Part shown: piece after piece, positions 53,248 to 61,536 of the stretch
Layout: every line of letters begins with the position of its first letter
Numbering within the stretch: position 1 is the first letter of the stretch
Notes under the pieces: model-generated
Told to the model about the DNA's origin: nothing
What the model saw: the letters and a program-made list of their open reading frames with translations, nothing else
The model's database searches: none
Position numbers and translations under genes: made by a program
Assembly (NCBI GenBank): GCA_031265205.1
Contig: JAISCZ010000091.1
Location: 1 to 64,000, forward strand
Direction: 5' to 3'
Length of the DNA stretch: 64,000 bases
DNA from: Deltaproteobacteria bacterium
Lineage (GTDB): Bacteria; Desulfobacterota; Desulfarculia; Adiutricales; Adiutricaceae

Positions 53248-53829
53248 TTAAAACCCTAAGGCTCCGAGACCGGTTCCGGACTCGTTGCCGCCGAAAATGG
53301 TGGTCGAAAAAGAGGCGATGAGCGCTTCCACCGCCAAGAGGCAGGCGCCGATGACGCAGCGGGTGGCTCCGCCCCCGAAACTGCAATTGGGTTTGCGGTT
53401 GGCGTTGTAAAACTCCATGAGGCCCGAGATAACCAAGTAGAGGCCCAAGGCGAAGCCTCCCACCAAAATGGCCTTGGCCACCCCGTTGATATTGGAGGTC
53501 ACGTTAGCCCCCAGCTCGCCCAGTCCCTGGGCCATGGCGGCCTCGCCATGGCCCAGGGCCAAGCGAAAGGCGGCGAGAGCCAGGGCTATTTTTCCCAGGG
53601 GCGTTTTCCGCGGAGGCGCCTTGAAGAGTCCGAGGTTACGTCCGAGGTTACGGTCGATGTCTCGTTCGAGATCGCGGTCGCGCTCGCGTTCGAGGTCTCT
53701 GTGGCGCTCGTGGTCGAGGTCACTGTCGCGCTCGCGGTCGAGACCGCTGTGGCGCTCCCGGTCGAGGCTGAGGTCGCGGTTGAGGCTGAAGCGGCGGTTG
53801 AAGAGAGGTCGCAAAATTCTTAAAAACAT
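53248..53829 (-). CDS. dotP: Type IVB protein DotP/IcmD-like with Arg/Asp repeats
   Basis: A 193-residue protein. Its last 95 residues fit DotP/IcmD (TraR in IncI): LGELGANVTSNINGVAKAIL, a first span (VGGFALGLYLVISGLMEFYN), a short Gly/Cys loop (PNCSFGGGATRCVIG) and a second span (GACLLAVEALIASFSTTIFGG). A signal-like segment (KIALALAAFRLALGHGEA, about 79-96) precedes the core. Before that, residues 18-62 are a run of RDLDRERDSD and ERDRDLERD repeats, unusual for the family. No later ATG exists before the core, so the repeat part is probably translated. The gene lies 55 nt after dotE, as expected for the neighbouring small-membrane-protein pair. Confidence 0.78.
   Translation of the reverse strand: MFLRILRPLFNRRFSLNRDLSLDRERHSGLDRERDSDLDHERHRDLERERDRDLERDIDRNLGRNLGLFKAPPRKTPLGKIALALAAFRLALGHGEAAMAQGLGELGANVTSNINGVAKAILVGGFALGLYLVISGLMEFYNANRKPNCSFGGGATRCVIGACLLAVEALIASFSTTIFGGNESGTGLGALGF
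53640..53790 (-). repeat. Short in-frame repeats coding Arg-Asp-Leu-Glu
   Basis: Overlapping 6-bp and 18-bp units (cgctcg, gaggtcgcg on the plus strand) encode alternating RD/RE dipeptides at the N-terminus of the DotP-like protein. Confidence 0.8.
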
Positions 53830-53884
53830 AGATTTTTCCCGTCGGAGGCTTTGGAGCCCTTCGCTATAAGGGGGTTATTCGGTC

Positions 53885-54397
53885 TTAGCCAAAGATGGAA
53901 AGGACGATATCCATGGCGTCGCCGCCGAGGCTTTGAGCCATGAATTTGAGGGTTGTCACGAGGTTTACGCATAGAATTCCGCCAAAAATGTGGACCAGGG
54001 CCCTTCCCATCAAACCGGGCCGTTCGGGGGAGTTCTTTAAAAGGATGAGGCCCCTGCCGATTCCCACCAGGCCCACCAGAGCCACCAGGTAGACCGCGAA
54101 TTGGATATAGAAGCGCGCGGGATGGTCCGGGGCTTTGTAAGAGAGGCTCTGGACGGAGCCTTCGCCGAAAAGGCTCAAGGCCAAGCTGTCCAAAAAGGCG
54201 GGAAGGTTAATGAGCAAAATTCCCGCGAGGAGGGTGAGGAAAATTGACCCGAAACTTATCCCCCTCCCTTGGTTGGCTAGTTTGAGGAGTCCGGAGAGAA
54301 AGAGCGCGAATCCCGCGAGAGTCAGAATGGCCACGATGGCGGTCCACCAATTGGCGAGGCTTGGCAGGATATTGGCGAGGATGTTGTCTTGCGGCAT
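53885..54397 (-). CDS. dotE: Type IVB protein DotE/IcmC
   Basis: A 170-residue inner-membrane protein of the DotE/IcmC (TraQ) family with four hydrophobic segments: ANWWTAIVAILTLAGFALFL, FLTLLAGILLINLPAFL, FAVYLVALVGLVGIGRGLIL and ALVHIFGGILCVNLV. The segment IGRGLILLKNSPERPG followed by GRALVHIFGGILCVN is the family signature. The length is close to IcmC (about 190). The ATG at 54397 lies in the downstream unit of a 64-bp tandem duplication; the upstream unit repeats the start but has a stop at codon 3. The gene follows dotG by 115 nt and precedes the DotP-like gene. Confidence 0.87.
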   Translation of the reverse strand: MPQDNILANILPSLANWWTAIVAILTLAGFALFLSGLLKLANQGRGISFGSIFLTLLAGILLINLPAFLDSLALSLFGEGSVQSLSYKAPDHPARFYIQFAVYLVALVGLVGIGRGLILLKNSPERPGLMGRALVHIFGGILCVNLVTTLKFMAQSLGGDAMDIVLSIFG

Positions 54398-54483
54398 GGG
54401 TCTTTCGCTTAAGGTTTGTGAGGCTCGGCATGATATTGGCGAGGATGTTGTCTTACGGCATGGGTCTTTCGCTTAAGGTTTGT
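54356..54483 (-). repeat. 64-bp tandem duplication over the dotE start
   Basis: Units 54356-54419 and 54420-54483 differ at three positions. Each holds the leader cttaagcgaaagacccATG and the first 14 codons of dotE. In the upstream (dotG-proximal) unit codon 3 is TAA instead of CAA, so only the downstream unit yields DotE. Confidence 0.92.
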
Positions 54484-54512
54484 TGCGTTGGCCTTCTCAG
54501 GAGCGGGGACGG

Positions 54513-55628
54513 TTAGTTTCCGACGCTTAAAATGAGGATCCCGATGGATTCCCCGAGGCGGACGGTTATGGTGGGGGGACGGTCGAACCCCTTTTCCACC
54601 TGGTTCGCGGACCTCTGGCCCACTTTCCCCAAAGCCTCCGCGCTCACGTCGCGGTACGTTTTGCCGAAACTGTCCTCGATAACTCGGCTGTCCGTGGAAT
54701 AAACCCGGGTGTGTCGGGTCCGCGCCGCTTCGCCGAAGCCCTCGATAAAGCTCGCGGCGATGAGGCTGCCCCACCGCTGCCAAAAATGGCTGTCCACCCG
54801 AGAGCGGACGGATGCCTGGGAAGTCGCGGGATCGATGGCCACGGCGTCAATGGCGATTTCCGTCCCCGCGGGGGTAATGAGCTTGTTGAAGGAAAGGACC
54901 ACGCCGTTCTCAAAGGTCTTGAAGTCGCCGATGGCTTTCGCGCCTTTGAGTTCCCCTTGGGCGACGGTCGCGAGAACGGGGGAGGGGATATCGCTGTTGA
55001 GGGCGATGGCGGTGACGGCGAAGAGGATGGTTCCGGGGTTAAGGGAGAAGCCCTGGAGCGCCGCGCCTTTGGGGTCGGCGGAAGCGCTTTCCTTGGCCGG
55101 GGCGAAACTGACCCCGGTGTAAGAAATGACGGGCCCGCTTCCCTGGCTCAGAGAAGCGCTGGCCAGTTTCAGTTCCGCGAGGATGCCCCGGTTGTCGAAG
55201 GGGGCTTTCGCGCTTTGGGGCTTTTCCCGAACCCGCGCCGTGGGCGGAGGGTTAATCAAAGGCGGAGGCGTGACGCTTCTTTCCGGCGCGCTCGCCTGGC
55301 CTTTGACCAAGGGACTCGCGGGAGGCTCGGAAAGCCTCGCTTTGGCCCCCGTCGGCGTGGCCACGAAAGAGTCGCCGAGGAGGCGGGCTTCCTGGGACTT
55401 TTGGTAGTTCTGGGAGTCGACGAGGCGGTTATACTCTGGGGTGCCCTCGCCTCCCACGCTGGTTTCTATTTTTTGGCGCGCGAGTCCTTTGATGTCGGAC
55501 GCTCCGGTCGCGTTCCGCTTGGCCACGAGAAAAACGCCGAAGGCGACGATGAGAGCCAAAAGCGCGGCTAAAATAGCCATGACGGCGTATTTGCGCGGAA
55601 CGGGCCGCGCGTTAGAAAAAAGATTCAT
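54513..55628 (-). CDS. dotG: Type IVB channel protein DotG/IcmE (short form)
   Basis: A 371-residue VirB10-like protein that spans the envelope and forms the channel core. One membrane anchor at about 17-35 (MAILAALLALIVAFGVFLVA) is followed by a periplasmic linker. The C-terminal VirB10-type domain (about 195-371) has NPGTILFAVTAIALNSDIPS, VLATVAQGELKGAKAIG, then AGTEIAIDAVAIDP and the ending RLGESIGILILSVGN. Legionella DotG is about 1048 residues because of a long repeat region. That region is absent here, so the length is like IncI TraO. It is the first gene of the array; its partner dotH, normally just upstream, is not present. Upstream lies a 2-kb non-coding spacer. Confidence 0.9.
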   Translation of the reverse strand: MNLFSNARPVPRKYAVMAILAALLALIVAFGVFLVAKRNATGASDIKGLARQKIETSVGGEGTPEYNRLVDSQNYQKSQEARLLGDSFVATPTGAKARLSEPPASPLVKGQASAPERSVTPPPLINPPPTARVREKPQSAKAPFDNRGILAELKLASASLSQGSGPVISYTGVSFAPAKESASADPKGAALQGFSLNPGTILFAVTAIALNSDIPSPVLATVAQGELKGAKAIGDFKTFENGVVLSFNKLITPAGTEIAIDAVAIDPATSQASVRSRVDSHFWQRWGSLIAASFIEGFGEAARTRHTRVYSTDSRVIEDSFGKTYRDVSAEALGKVGQRSANQVEKGFDRPPTITVRLGESIGILILSVGN

Positions 55629-55867
55629 GAAATTGGCGCCTCTGTCGGCGGCGGATAAGGGAGTATCCGCTGAAATATTTCCCTTCCCGCCGCGAAGGGC
55701 GGAGGGGGGAGCCGAGATTGAAAAAACGTCGTGAAGCCAGTGGATGAGGGGACATGGGGCGGCAAGACCGCCCGCGCGAGCCCCCAGGGCTCGCGCGGGG
55801 TTAAAAGGGGTCCATTAGACGGGCAAAAAAAGTCGCCTCTTTGTTGGAGAGATCTTTCCCCTATATT

Positions 55868-55935
55868 CCTTAAGTGGTGTTTTTAAGAAAATTAAACTGA
55901 CCATCTTCTTGCCCTCCGCGATGGAGCCTTCCCAG
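55868..55935 (+). repeat. Duplicated segment, copy 1 (ATG lost)
   Basis: The stretch ttaagtggtgtttttaagaa and the following attaaactgaccatc align with copy 2 at 56348. Where copy 2 has ATG this copy has AAG, so the possible start codon is gone. Confidence 0.75.
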
Positions 55936-55949
55936 AGGGAAAGTCGCTG

Positions 55950-56180
55950 GGGAAAGTCCGGGGGAAAGTCCCTCGAGGAAGCCCCGGGGGGAAAGTCCCT
56001 GCGGGAAGTCTCAGGGGGAAGTCCTTGCGGGAAGTCTCAGGGGGAAGTCCTTGCGGGAAGTCTCAGGGGGAAGTCCCTTGAGGAAGCCTCGGGGGAAAGT
56101 CCCTGCGGGAAGTCTCAGGGGGGAAATCCCAGGAGGTAGTCTCGGGAGAGAGTCCCGGGGGGAAGTCTCGCGGAGAAACT
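55950..56180 (+). repeat. 26-bp tandem repeat upstream of dotG
   Basis: Units of the type gggggaagtccttgcgggaa plus gtctca repeat about nine times with growing divergence at both ends. They begin inside the DNA that follows duplicated segment 1. Confidence 0.85.
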
Positions 56181-56347
56181 CAGGGGAATGAGGTCAGGTG
56201 AAAAGGTCAGCTTTAAAAAGCCGAGTTGAAGCGGGAAGGCGCGGCCCCTGGAAAAGCCGCCTAAAGGCTACTGGGCGCCGCGGGAAGGGAAGCCGTCCAA
56301 GAGAGCGGCGGGGAGAGCGTTCCTTAAAAAACTTCCCCCTACAACTC

Positions 56348-56415
56348 TCTTAAGGGGTGTTTTTATGAAAATTAAACTGGCCATCCGTTTTCCCCTTCAT
56401 GAGGGAGTCCGCCCA
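56348..56415 (+). repeat. Duplicated segment, copy 2 (ATG kept)
   Basis: ttaaggggtgtttttatgaa and attaaactggccatcc match copy 1, 480 bp upstream. The frame from the ATG at 56365 stays open for 80 codons but shows no domain. Confidence 0.7.
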
Positions 56416-57627
56416 GGGGGAAAAGTTGGGGTCAGACTCCCCTGGAAATGGCGAAACTTAAGAAGGAACCCCAAACGGAAGCCCGCGCCTGCGATAAAGA
56501 GGAGGTCGCGTAGGTTCGCGCTAACCCACCGACGAAAGCGAGAGTCAGCGGGTTGTCGCGTAAATTTGGCGGGGACGGATAGCCGCGCTGGCTTTGCTGA
56601 AATTTGAAGGCTGGAGAAGAGGAAGGTCAGGATTTTCGTTATTACTATTAATATGGGCGTCATAGGTTTGCGCGCGTCTTCGCCATCAAAATGTGAGTCT
56701 GATTGATAAGCCTTGATAGGGTTGGGAAGGGGGGTATTGAATGGTTAGGGCTTGGGAAGCGAGCCGCGCCGTCTCGTTGGCTCGCGAAGGCTTCCCCTAA
56801 AAGCGCGCGAACGGTAAGGCGCCGCTTAAGAATTGTAAACAAACCCTGACTTTTAGAGGTCATAAGCGCCACAGGCAATTTGTCTCATTTTTACATTTAT
56901 AGATATAATTTTGAGTATATATCTCGCGTAATTTTGGAATAATCGTGAGCTATTATCGTGGTTAGCGTGTGAAAATTGTATTTAATTTAAATTTTTAGTG
57001 GCAAAAATTATTATTATTTTAGCGCCAGTTGGGTTAGGGATATAATGGCGAAATAAATCGCCTCTAGGCGCGGGGGATAAAATAGATAGAGGCGCGTAAT
57101 TTGATAAAATTAGGCGCAATGATACGCGAGGCGAAGGGATTTGCCGAAATAGAGACGCCAGCGTAGCGACGCGAGCGTTTTCTAAAAAAATTTCCGTTAA
57201 GAACAGGATATGAAAGTTGGGCGTATAAAACGCGCGAAGTGGTGGGGGAGCGCGCCATTTTAGGTGAAATGGCTTTGGTAAGCCATTTGGAGATTTATAT
57301 TTTTTTAAACCGCCGCTCTTGACATTCGCCAATGGAGTGATTACTGATATCTACGCGCCCCGAGTTTCACGGAAATTAATTCGTACTCGATGGAGGCTAT
57401 GGCCTTTTTTTCGGTTTTTTGATTTTTGGTTGAAAATGCTTTCGTAACCACCGTTTCAATTTTGCGTTATCGCCTTTAAGAACGAATTTGGGCGCGGCCG
57501 CGAGCTATTTTCGTGGAAAGCTCCAGTTTGGTTTTCACTGAAATTATATTTTCAGCTATGGCGTTTAACTTTTGGGGCCGTAAGGCCCTCCGTTTAGTGG
57601 CTATTTTCGGCCAGACAGGCTATCTTT

Positions 57628-59214
57628 ATGCGAAACACGCCCAGAATCCATCAAATTTTCAGTAACGCGCGGGCAGAGAAGCTCGCGCCTCTCGGCGATA
57701 TTTCCCACTTAACGGCGAGAGCCGATTTGGAAAAGTGGGATCCCTTTTTCCCGAACGCCGTGGAATCGCGAGAGGTTTGCCTCCACCATATCGGTTTAAT
57801 TCCCAGCGCTTTTCCCAAATTTTCTCTCCTATCCACGCGGCGCGAAGACTTGGCTCAAAGCGATCCGAGCGAGCCATTAAATTTGCCCTCGGTTCCTCCC
57901 GTCAGGGAAAACGAACTCGCGCGCATAATTCGGGAGCGCGAGACAATGAAAATTAACTTTATTCTTTCCCATCCCAGAGGCCGGGAAGAGTTCGAAGCGT
58001 TCCAACGCGAATTGGAGAACGGAACGCTCAAAATTCAGGATTTTCGCGCCGAAATCGGGAAATATCCGAACAAAATCAATTACAAGCGCCGGACGGAACA
58101 ATTGATTTTGGGTTTAACCGAGGTAACCAATGGGCTGAGGCAAGGTCAATCAGCGCGGGATATCTGGGAGTTTTCTTCGTTCGACGAATGGATTTTTTGC
58201 GATAACTATAATCTCAAAAGAGGAGAAAGGGAATTTTTAAGCGATTGGGAGGAAGATCAATCGCTTTGGAACTATCGTTTGGAAAAAGGAGCTGACATAG
58301 TTTTTGCCTTGTGGTTGCGAACCCCTATTTTGGACGGTATCCTCGCGAAACTCAAAAAGGAAATTCAAAGAGAAAGCGAGGAAAGCGAAAAGCGCGCCGC
58401 GTCGCCGTTAGCGTTGAAACGCTTGGATTTTTGGGAAAAAGAGTTGAGGCGAGTTGAACTTGGCGAAGGGAAAAATCAAGAGGATATTATTGAATTTTTG
58501 GGTTTGATGGACAGTATAATCAATTCCTTTACCCAAAAATTGTTATATGACCTCAATTCGCACGATTATGAAGATTTTTTTCAGGAAGCGCGAATAAGTT
58601 CTTTGAAAGCTATTCGTCATTACGATCCGCCCTTCGACGCGAACTTTGTGACCATAGCTTTCTTTTGGATTCTCGCCACCGCGAAGCGGTTCCGCGACAA
58701 TCAAAATCGCGCGATCAAGCTTTCTCAAAACGGGCAAAAGTTATTCAGGGAGTTCGAGAAAAATGCCGCAAGCCATAAATCGCCGCTTGGCGAGACTCCT
58801 TTCTCCTGGGAGATAGCCCAAGAATTGATGATTTCTCTTGGAGACATCGCCGAGAACGAGAACGGGAACATGTCTGAGGAGGCCTCATTCAGCGGTTTAG
58901 AAAACGAAAGGGACGATTTTATCTCTTCCCTCGCCGCTCCAACCATTGATATTGAGCGCGAGTTAGACGCGGAAAAGATGCGAGCGCAATTTGGGGAAAA
59001 TTTTTGGCGCGCGCTAAGCAAGCTTCCCGACGAAAGGATGATTCAGATAATTATTCTTCGGTTTGGTTTCTTGGGCGAGAAAATCCCCACCCTGAAAATG
59101 GTGGGTGATTTGTTTGGCCGCACCGCGCAGTGGGCAAAAAAGGTTGAACGGCAGGCCTTAAATTTGTTGCGCGATAACGCGGATATGGATTGTTTAAAAA
59201 TTTTCTTGGATTAA
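57628..59214 (+). CDS. Divergent RpoD-like sigma-70 factor
   Basis: A 528-residue protein with the layout of a primary-type sigma factor but very low similarity. Region 2 is at about 295-365: SHDYEDFFQEARISSLKAIR, then FVTIAFFWILATAKRFRDNQ in place of the usual FSTYATWWIRQAI, then NRAIKLSQNGQKLFREFEKN for the R-T-I-R-I-P-V-H segment. Region 4 is at about 458-515: ALSKLPDERMIQIIILRFGF and TLKMVGDLFGRTAQWAKKVE. In the -35 recognition helix the usual T-R-E-R-x-R reads T-A-Q-W-A-K, so promoter preference should differ. Residues 110-290 are charged helices, perhaps a non-conserved region. AT-richer codon use than the upstream array suggests acquisition. It stands alone and ends in a strong hairpin. 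Confidence 0.75.
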   Translation: MRNTPRIHQIFSNARAEKLAPLGDISHLTARADLEKWDPFFPNAVESREVCLHHIGLIPSAFPKFSLLSTRREDLAQSDPSEPLNLPSVPPVRENELARIIRERETMKINFILSHPRGREEFEAFQRELENGTLKIQDFRAEIGKYPNKINYKRRTEQLILGLTEVTNGLRQGQSARDIWEFSSFDEWIFCDNYNLKRGEREFLSDWEEDQSLWNYRLEKGADIVFALWLRTPILDGILAKLKKEIQRESEESEKRAASPLALKRLDFWEKELRRVELGEGKNQEDIIEFLGLMDSIINSFTQKLLYDLNSHDYEDFFQEARISSLKAIRHYDPPFDANFVTIAFFWILATAKRFRDNQNRAIKLSQNGQKLFREFEKNAASHKSPLGETPFSWEIAQELMISLGDIAENENGNMSEEASFSGLENERDDFISSLAAPTIDIERELDAEKMRAQFGENFWRALSKLPDERMIQIIILRFGFLGEKIPTLKMVGDLFGRTAQWAKKVERQALNLLRDNADMDCLKIFLD

Positions 59215-59267
59215 GGAAAATTTGGTTTATGGCATATGGCCGCCGAAAATAATTAACCGACTTCCTT

Positions 59268-59307
59268 TTTCTCTCATTTTCCGCCAAAAAGCGGAAAATG
59301 AGAGAAA
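59268..59307 (+). terminator. Strong hairpin after the sigma factor gene
   Basis: A 17-bp perfect stem (TTTCTCTCATTTTCCGC, loop CAAAAA, complement) 54 nt after the stop. It has no T-tract on the plus strand but the stem is long. Confidence 0.75.
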
Positions 59308-59913
59308 GGGATGGAGAGGCAAGCGCGAATTGCGGGGCATGGTCAAAATAGCTTTAGGGGGCAGAGCGCGATATCTCCACAGCTTTATCCCAGAAAGAAA
59401 CCTATATTCAGACGACGCGGCAACATTTTGAACTCTGTTCATAGTGGCGATAGTGTGGTTAAATCTCGATTAGTTGGGCTTTTGTTCGCGTCAAACAGCC
59501 TAATCGTCATGGTTGGCGCGCTAGTGGTTTTGCGGTAATGAATTCTGTTTATATTCGCTCAATTGTGACCATGAATCGGTCTCTAGACGCCTCTCATAAT
59601 TGCTGAAGAAGAAAGCCACGCCTTTCTATTTGTTGCGTCAACCATCGGTCAAAGTCGGCCTCCGCGATGGAATCTCGCTGCTCGCGTGACATGCGTTTTC
59701 CAGTTCATCCACGCCTCCGCCCCGCTCACGCTATGTCTTAAGCGTCTTTTAGAATAATTCCAACTTTGGGAACAAGTAGACATTCTCTAAAGTCTTTACA
59801 AAATTCGCCATCATTGAACGCTAGAATCGTCTCCCTATTATGGACAGAGAAATAAGCAAAAGAGGGACAGTTAAAAAGAGTAATTGTCAGATATAATTTG
59901 GCGCCAAGAAAAC
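59308..59913. other. Spacer between sigma factor and glycan genes
   Basis: About 600 bp that separates the convergent sigma factor and epimerase genes. No gene is recognisable. A 32-codon minus-strand frame at 59594-59692 is open but unsupported. Confidence 0.55.
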
Positions 59914-60873
59914 TCACAATCCCTTATAATAATTGGCTGTTCTCTCAATACCTTCCTGAAGATCAACTTTTGCCGTGAATCCAAGGATTTCAGTTGCTTT
60001 ATCAACGCATGGAATCCGTAATTCTATGTCAGCGCTTAGTGGCGGACGAAATTCGATTGTGGACTTTGAGCCAAGGATACGAATTACGCTATTGGCGAGT
60101 CCCCAAATAGTTTCAATGCTTCGAGGATTTCCAATATTAAATGTTTCTCCAATGGCTTTTGGCTCGCTAATAACCTTTAATACCGCTTCCACCATATCGT
60201 CTACATAACACCACGCGCGAATTTGAGTGCCATGGCCGTAAACTATAAGAGGTTCATTTTTCAGAGCTCTTTCAATAAAAATTTTGATGGCGCCTTCCCC
60301 AACTTGACCAGGTCCATAAACGTTAAACGGTCTGACAACAGTGATTGGCAGATTATATTCTTTATTGAAAGCTAAAGCTAAATGCTCTTCGGCTAACTTT
60401 GAAACAGCGTATGTCCAGCGTGATTGGCCAGCGGCTCCAATTACAGTCTGATCTGTTTCACGCGATGAAAAGGCGTGAGTTCCAAAAACTTCGCTAGTCG
60501 AAAAACAAACAACTAACGGCGTTTTCGGAGAAGACGCGGCAGCTTCAAGTACATTATAACTCCCAATAATATTAACTTGCATTGTTTGAACAGGCTTTAA
60601 AATTACAGTGTCTATTCCAGCTATTCCAGCGCAATGTATGACGTAGTCAGCTCCATCAACAGCCTTTTTAACGTCAAGAGGGTTTAAAACATCGCCTTGG
60701 ATGACAGTAAGATTTGGGTGGTTTGCGCATGCAAGTCCAGCAAGTCTATTGCGTCCAAAATTATCAAGCACGGTTATCGAATTTTCTTTAACTAATTCCT
60801 CAACAAGCGTTGAGCCAATAAAACCTGTGCCACCGGTGATGCAAACATTACTATTGGATAAGGATAGAGTCAT
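59914..60873 (-). CDS. NAD-dependent nucleotide-sugar epimerase/dehydratase
   Basis: A 319-residue short-chain dehydrogenase of the extended type. The NAD-binding loop is ITGGTGFIGSTLVEELV (about 13-29). The catalytic Tyr-Lys pair is in WTYAVSKLAEEHLALAF, after the Ser/Thr region FSTSEVFGT. VVRPFNVYGPGQ and the final FNIGNPRSIETIWGLAN are typical of UDP-glucose 4-epimerase and related sugar-nucleotide enzymes. The exact sugar is not decided by motifs. AAGGAG stands before the ATG at 60873. It is the last gene of a three-gene unit with the acetyltransferase (9 nt gap). A role in surface polysaccharide or flagellin glycan synthesis is likely. Confidence 0.88.
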   Translation of the reverse strand: MTLSLSNSNVCITGGTGFIGSTLVEELVKENSITVLDNFGRNRLAGLACANHPNLTVIQGDVLNPLDVKKAVDGADYVIHCAGIAGIDTVILKPVQTMQVNIIGSYNVLEAAASSPKTPLVVCFSTSEVFGTHAFSSRETDQTVIGAAGQSRWTYAVSKLAEEHLALAFNKEYNLPITVVRPFNVYGPGQVGEGAIKIFIERALKNEPLIVYGHGTQIRAWCYVDDMVEAVLKVISEPKAIGETFNIGNPRSIETIWGLANSVIRILGSKSTIEFRPPLSADIELRIPCVDKATEILGFTAKVDLQEGIERTANYYKGL

Positions 60874-60882
60874 GAAAGCTCC

Positions 60883-61536
60883 TTAACTATTATATTCGTT
60901 CCATTGTCTATGAACTTTTGCGGGGACACCATAACAAATGGAGTGTGGGGGAATATTAGAAACTACGACGGAACCAGCTCCAATAAGACAGTCAGAACCT
61001 ATAACAATATCTTGCCGAATTATGGAGCCAGCGCCAATATAAGTGCCGAATCCAATTTTCACTCTGCCAGAAATTTTAACGCCAGCGGATAGAGTCACAA
61101 AAGCGTCTAAAATAGAATCGTGACCTACGACACATTGTTGAAGCATTCCAACATGATTGCCTATCTCGACAGAAGCGCCAATATCGCAATGACCCAAAAT
61201 CCAACTCCCCGCTCCAATTGAGGCTGTTTTTGAGATTAGTGACGAAGGATGGATAACGGAAATAAATTTATTATTTTCAATTTGAAGACCCGTTGTTAAA
61301 GCCGGTTTATGCCTAAACGTGGTTGGACCTCCAATCACGTTTATAAAATTAACATTATCAAATTTATTAATATCTTTTAAATTTCCCAAAATTTGTAGTC
61401 CGATAGGAGTAAGCGTTCCGACAGAAAAGGCATCGTCGAGAAATCCTAACAATTCATATTTGCCTGTCGCCAACGCCGCTTCAGCGACATCAATACACGT
61501 GCCGACGGCTCCTAATATTATAAGTTTAATTGTCAT
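60883..61536 (-). CDS. NeuD/PglD-like sugar O- or N-acetyltransferase
   Basis: A 217-residue acyltransferase. The N-terminal Rossmann-like domain (LIILGAVGTCIDVAEAALAT, then LLGFLDDA) binds the sugar nucleotide, and the C-terminal half is a left-handed beta-helix of hexapeptide repeats: SIGAGSWILGHCDIGASVEI, GVKISGRVKIGFGTYIGAG and CLIGAGSVVVSNIPPH, ending in GVPAKVHRQW. This is the architecture of the sialic acid O-acetyltransferase NeuD and the bacillosamine enzyme PglD. In this family the first glycine motif normally reads GxGGxG; here it is GAVGTC. The ATG overlaps the upstream stop by 4 nt. Confidence 0.87.
   Translation of the reverse strand: MTIKLIILGAVGTCIDVAEAALATGKYELLGFLDDAFSVGTLTPIGLQILGNLKDINKFDNVNFINVIGGPTTFRHKPALTTGLQIENNKFISVIHPSSLISKTASIGAGSWILGHCDIGASVEIGNHVGMLQQCVVGHDSILDAFVTLSAGVKISGRVKIGFGTYIGAGSIIRQDIVIGSDCLIGAGSVVVSNIPPHSICYGVPAKVHRQWNEYNS

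Larger units (their letters stand above)
55629..57627. other. 2-kb intergenic region between dotG and the sigma factor gene
   Basis: The divergent promoters of the type IVB array and the sigma factor gene should lie here. It contains a 26-bp minisatellite (55950-56180), a duplicated 68-bp segment (55868 and 56348), and from 56650 AT-rich DNA without a recognisable gene. A short frame at 56365 (MKIKLAIRFPLHEG) begins in the second duplicate but resembles nothing I know. A small hairpin (GGGCC, GTAA, GGCCC) lies near 57575 ahead of the sigma factor gene. Confidence 0.6.

Noticed and set aside
59594-59692. 32-codon minus-strand frame with REQRDSIAEADFDRWLTQQI
   Set aside because: It looks protein-like but is very short, has no clear ribosome site and no recognised family. 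It could be a remnant of a lost gene.
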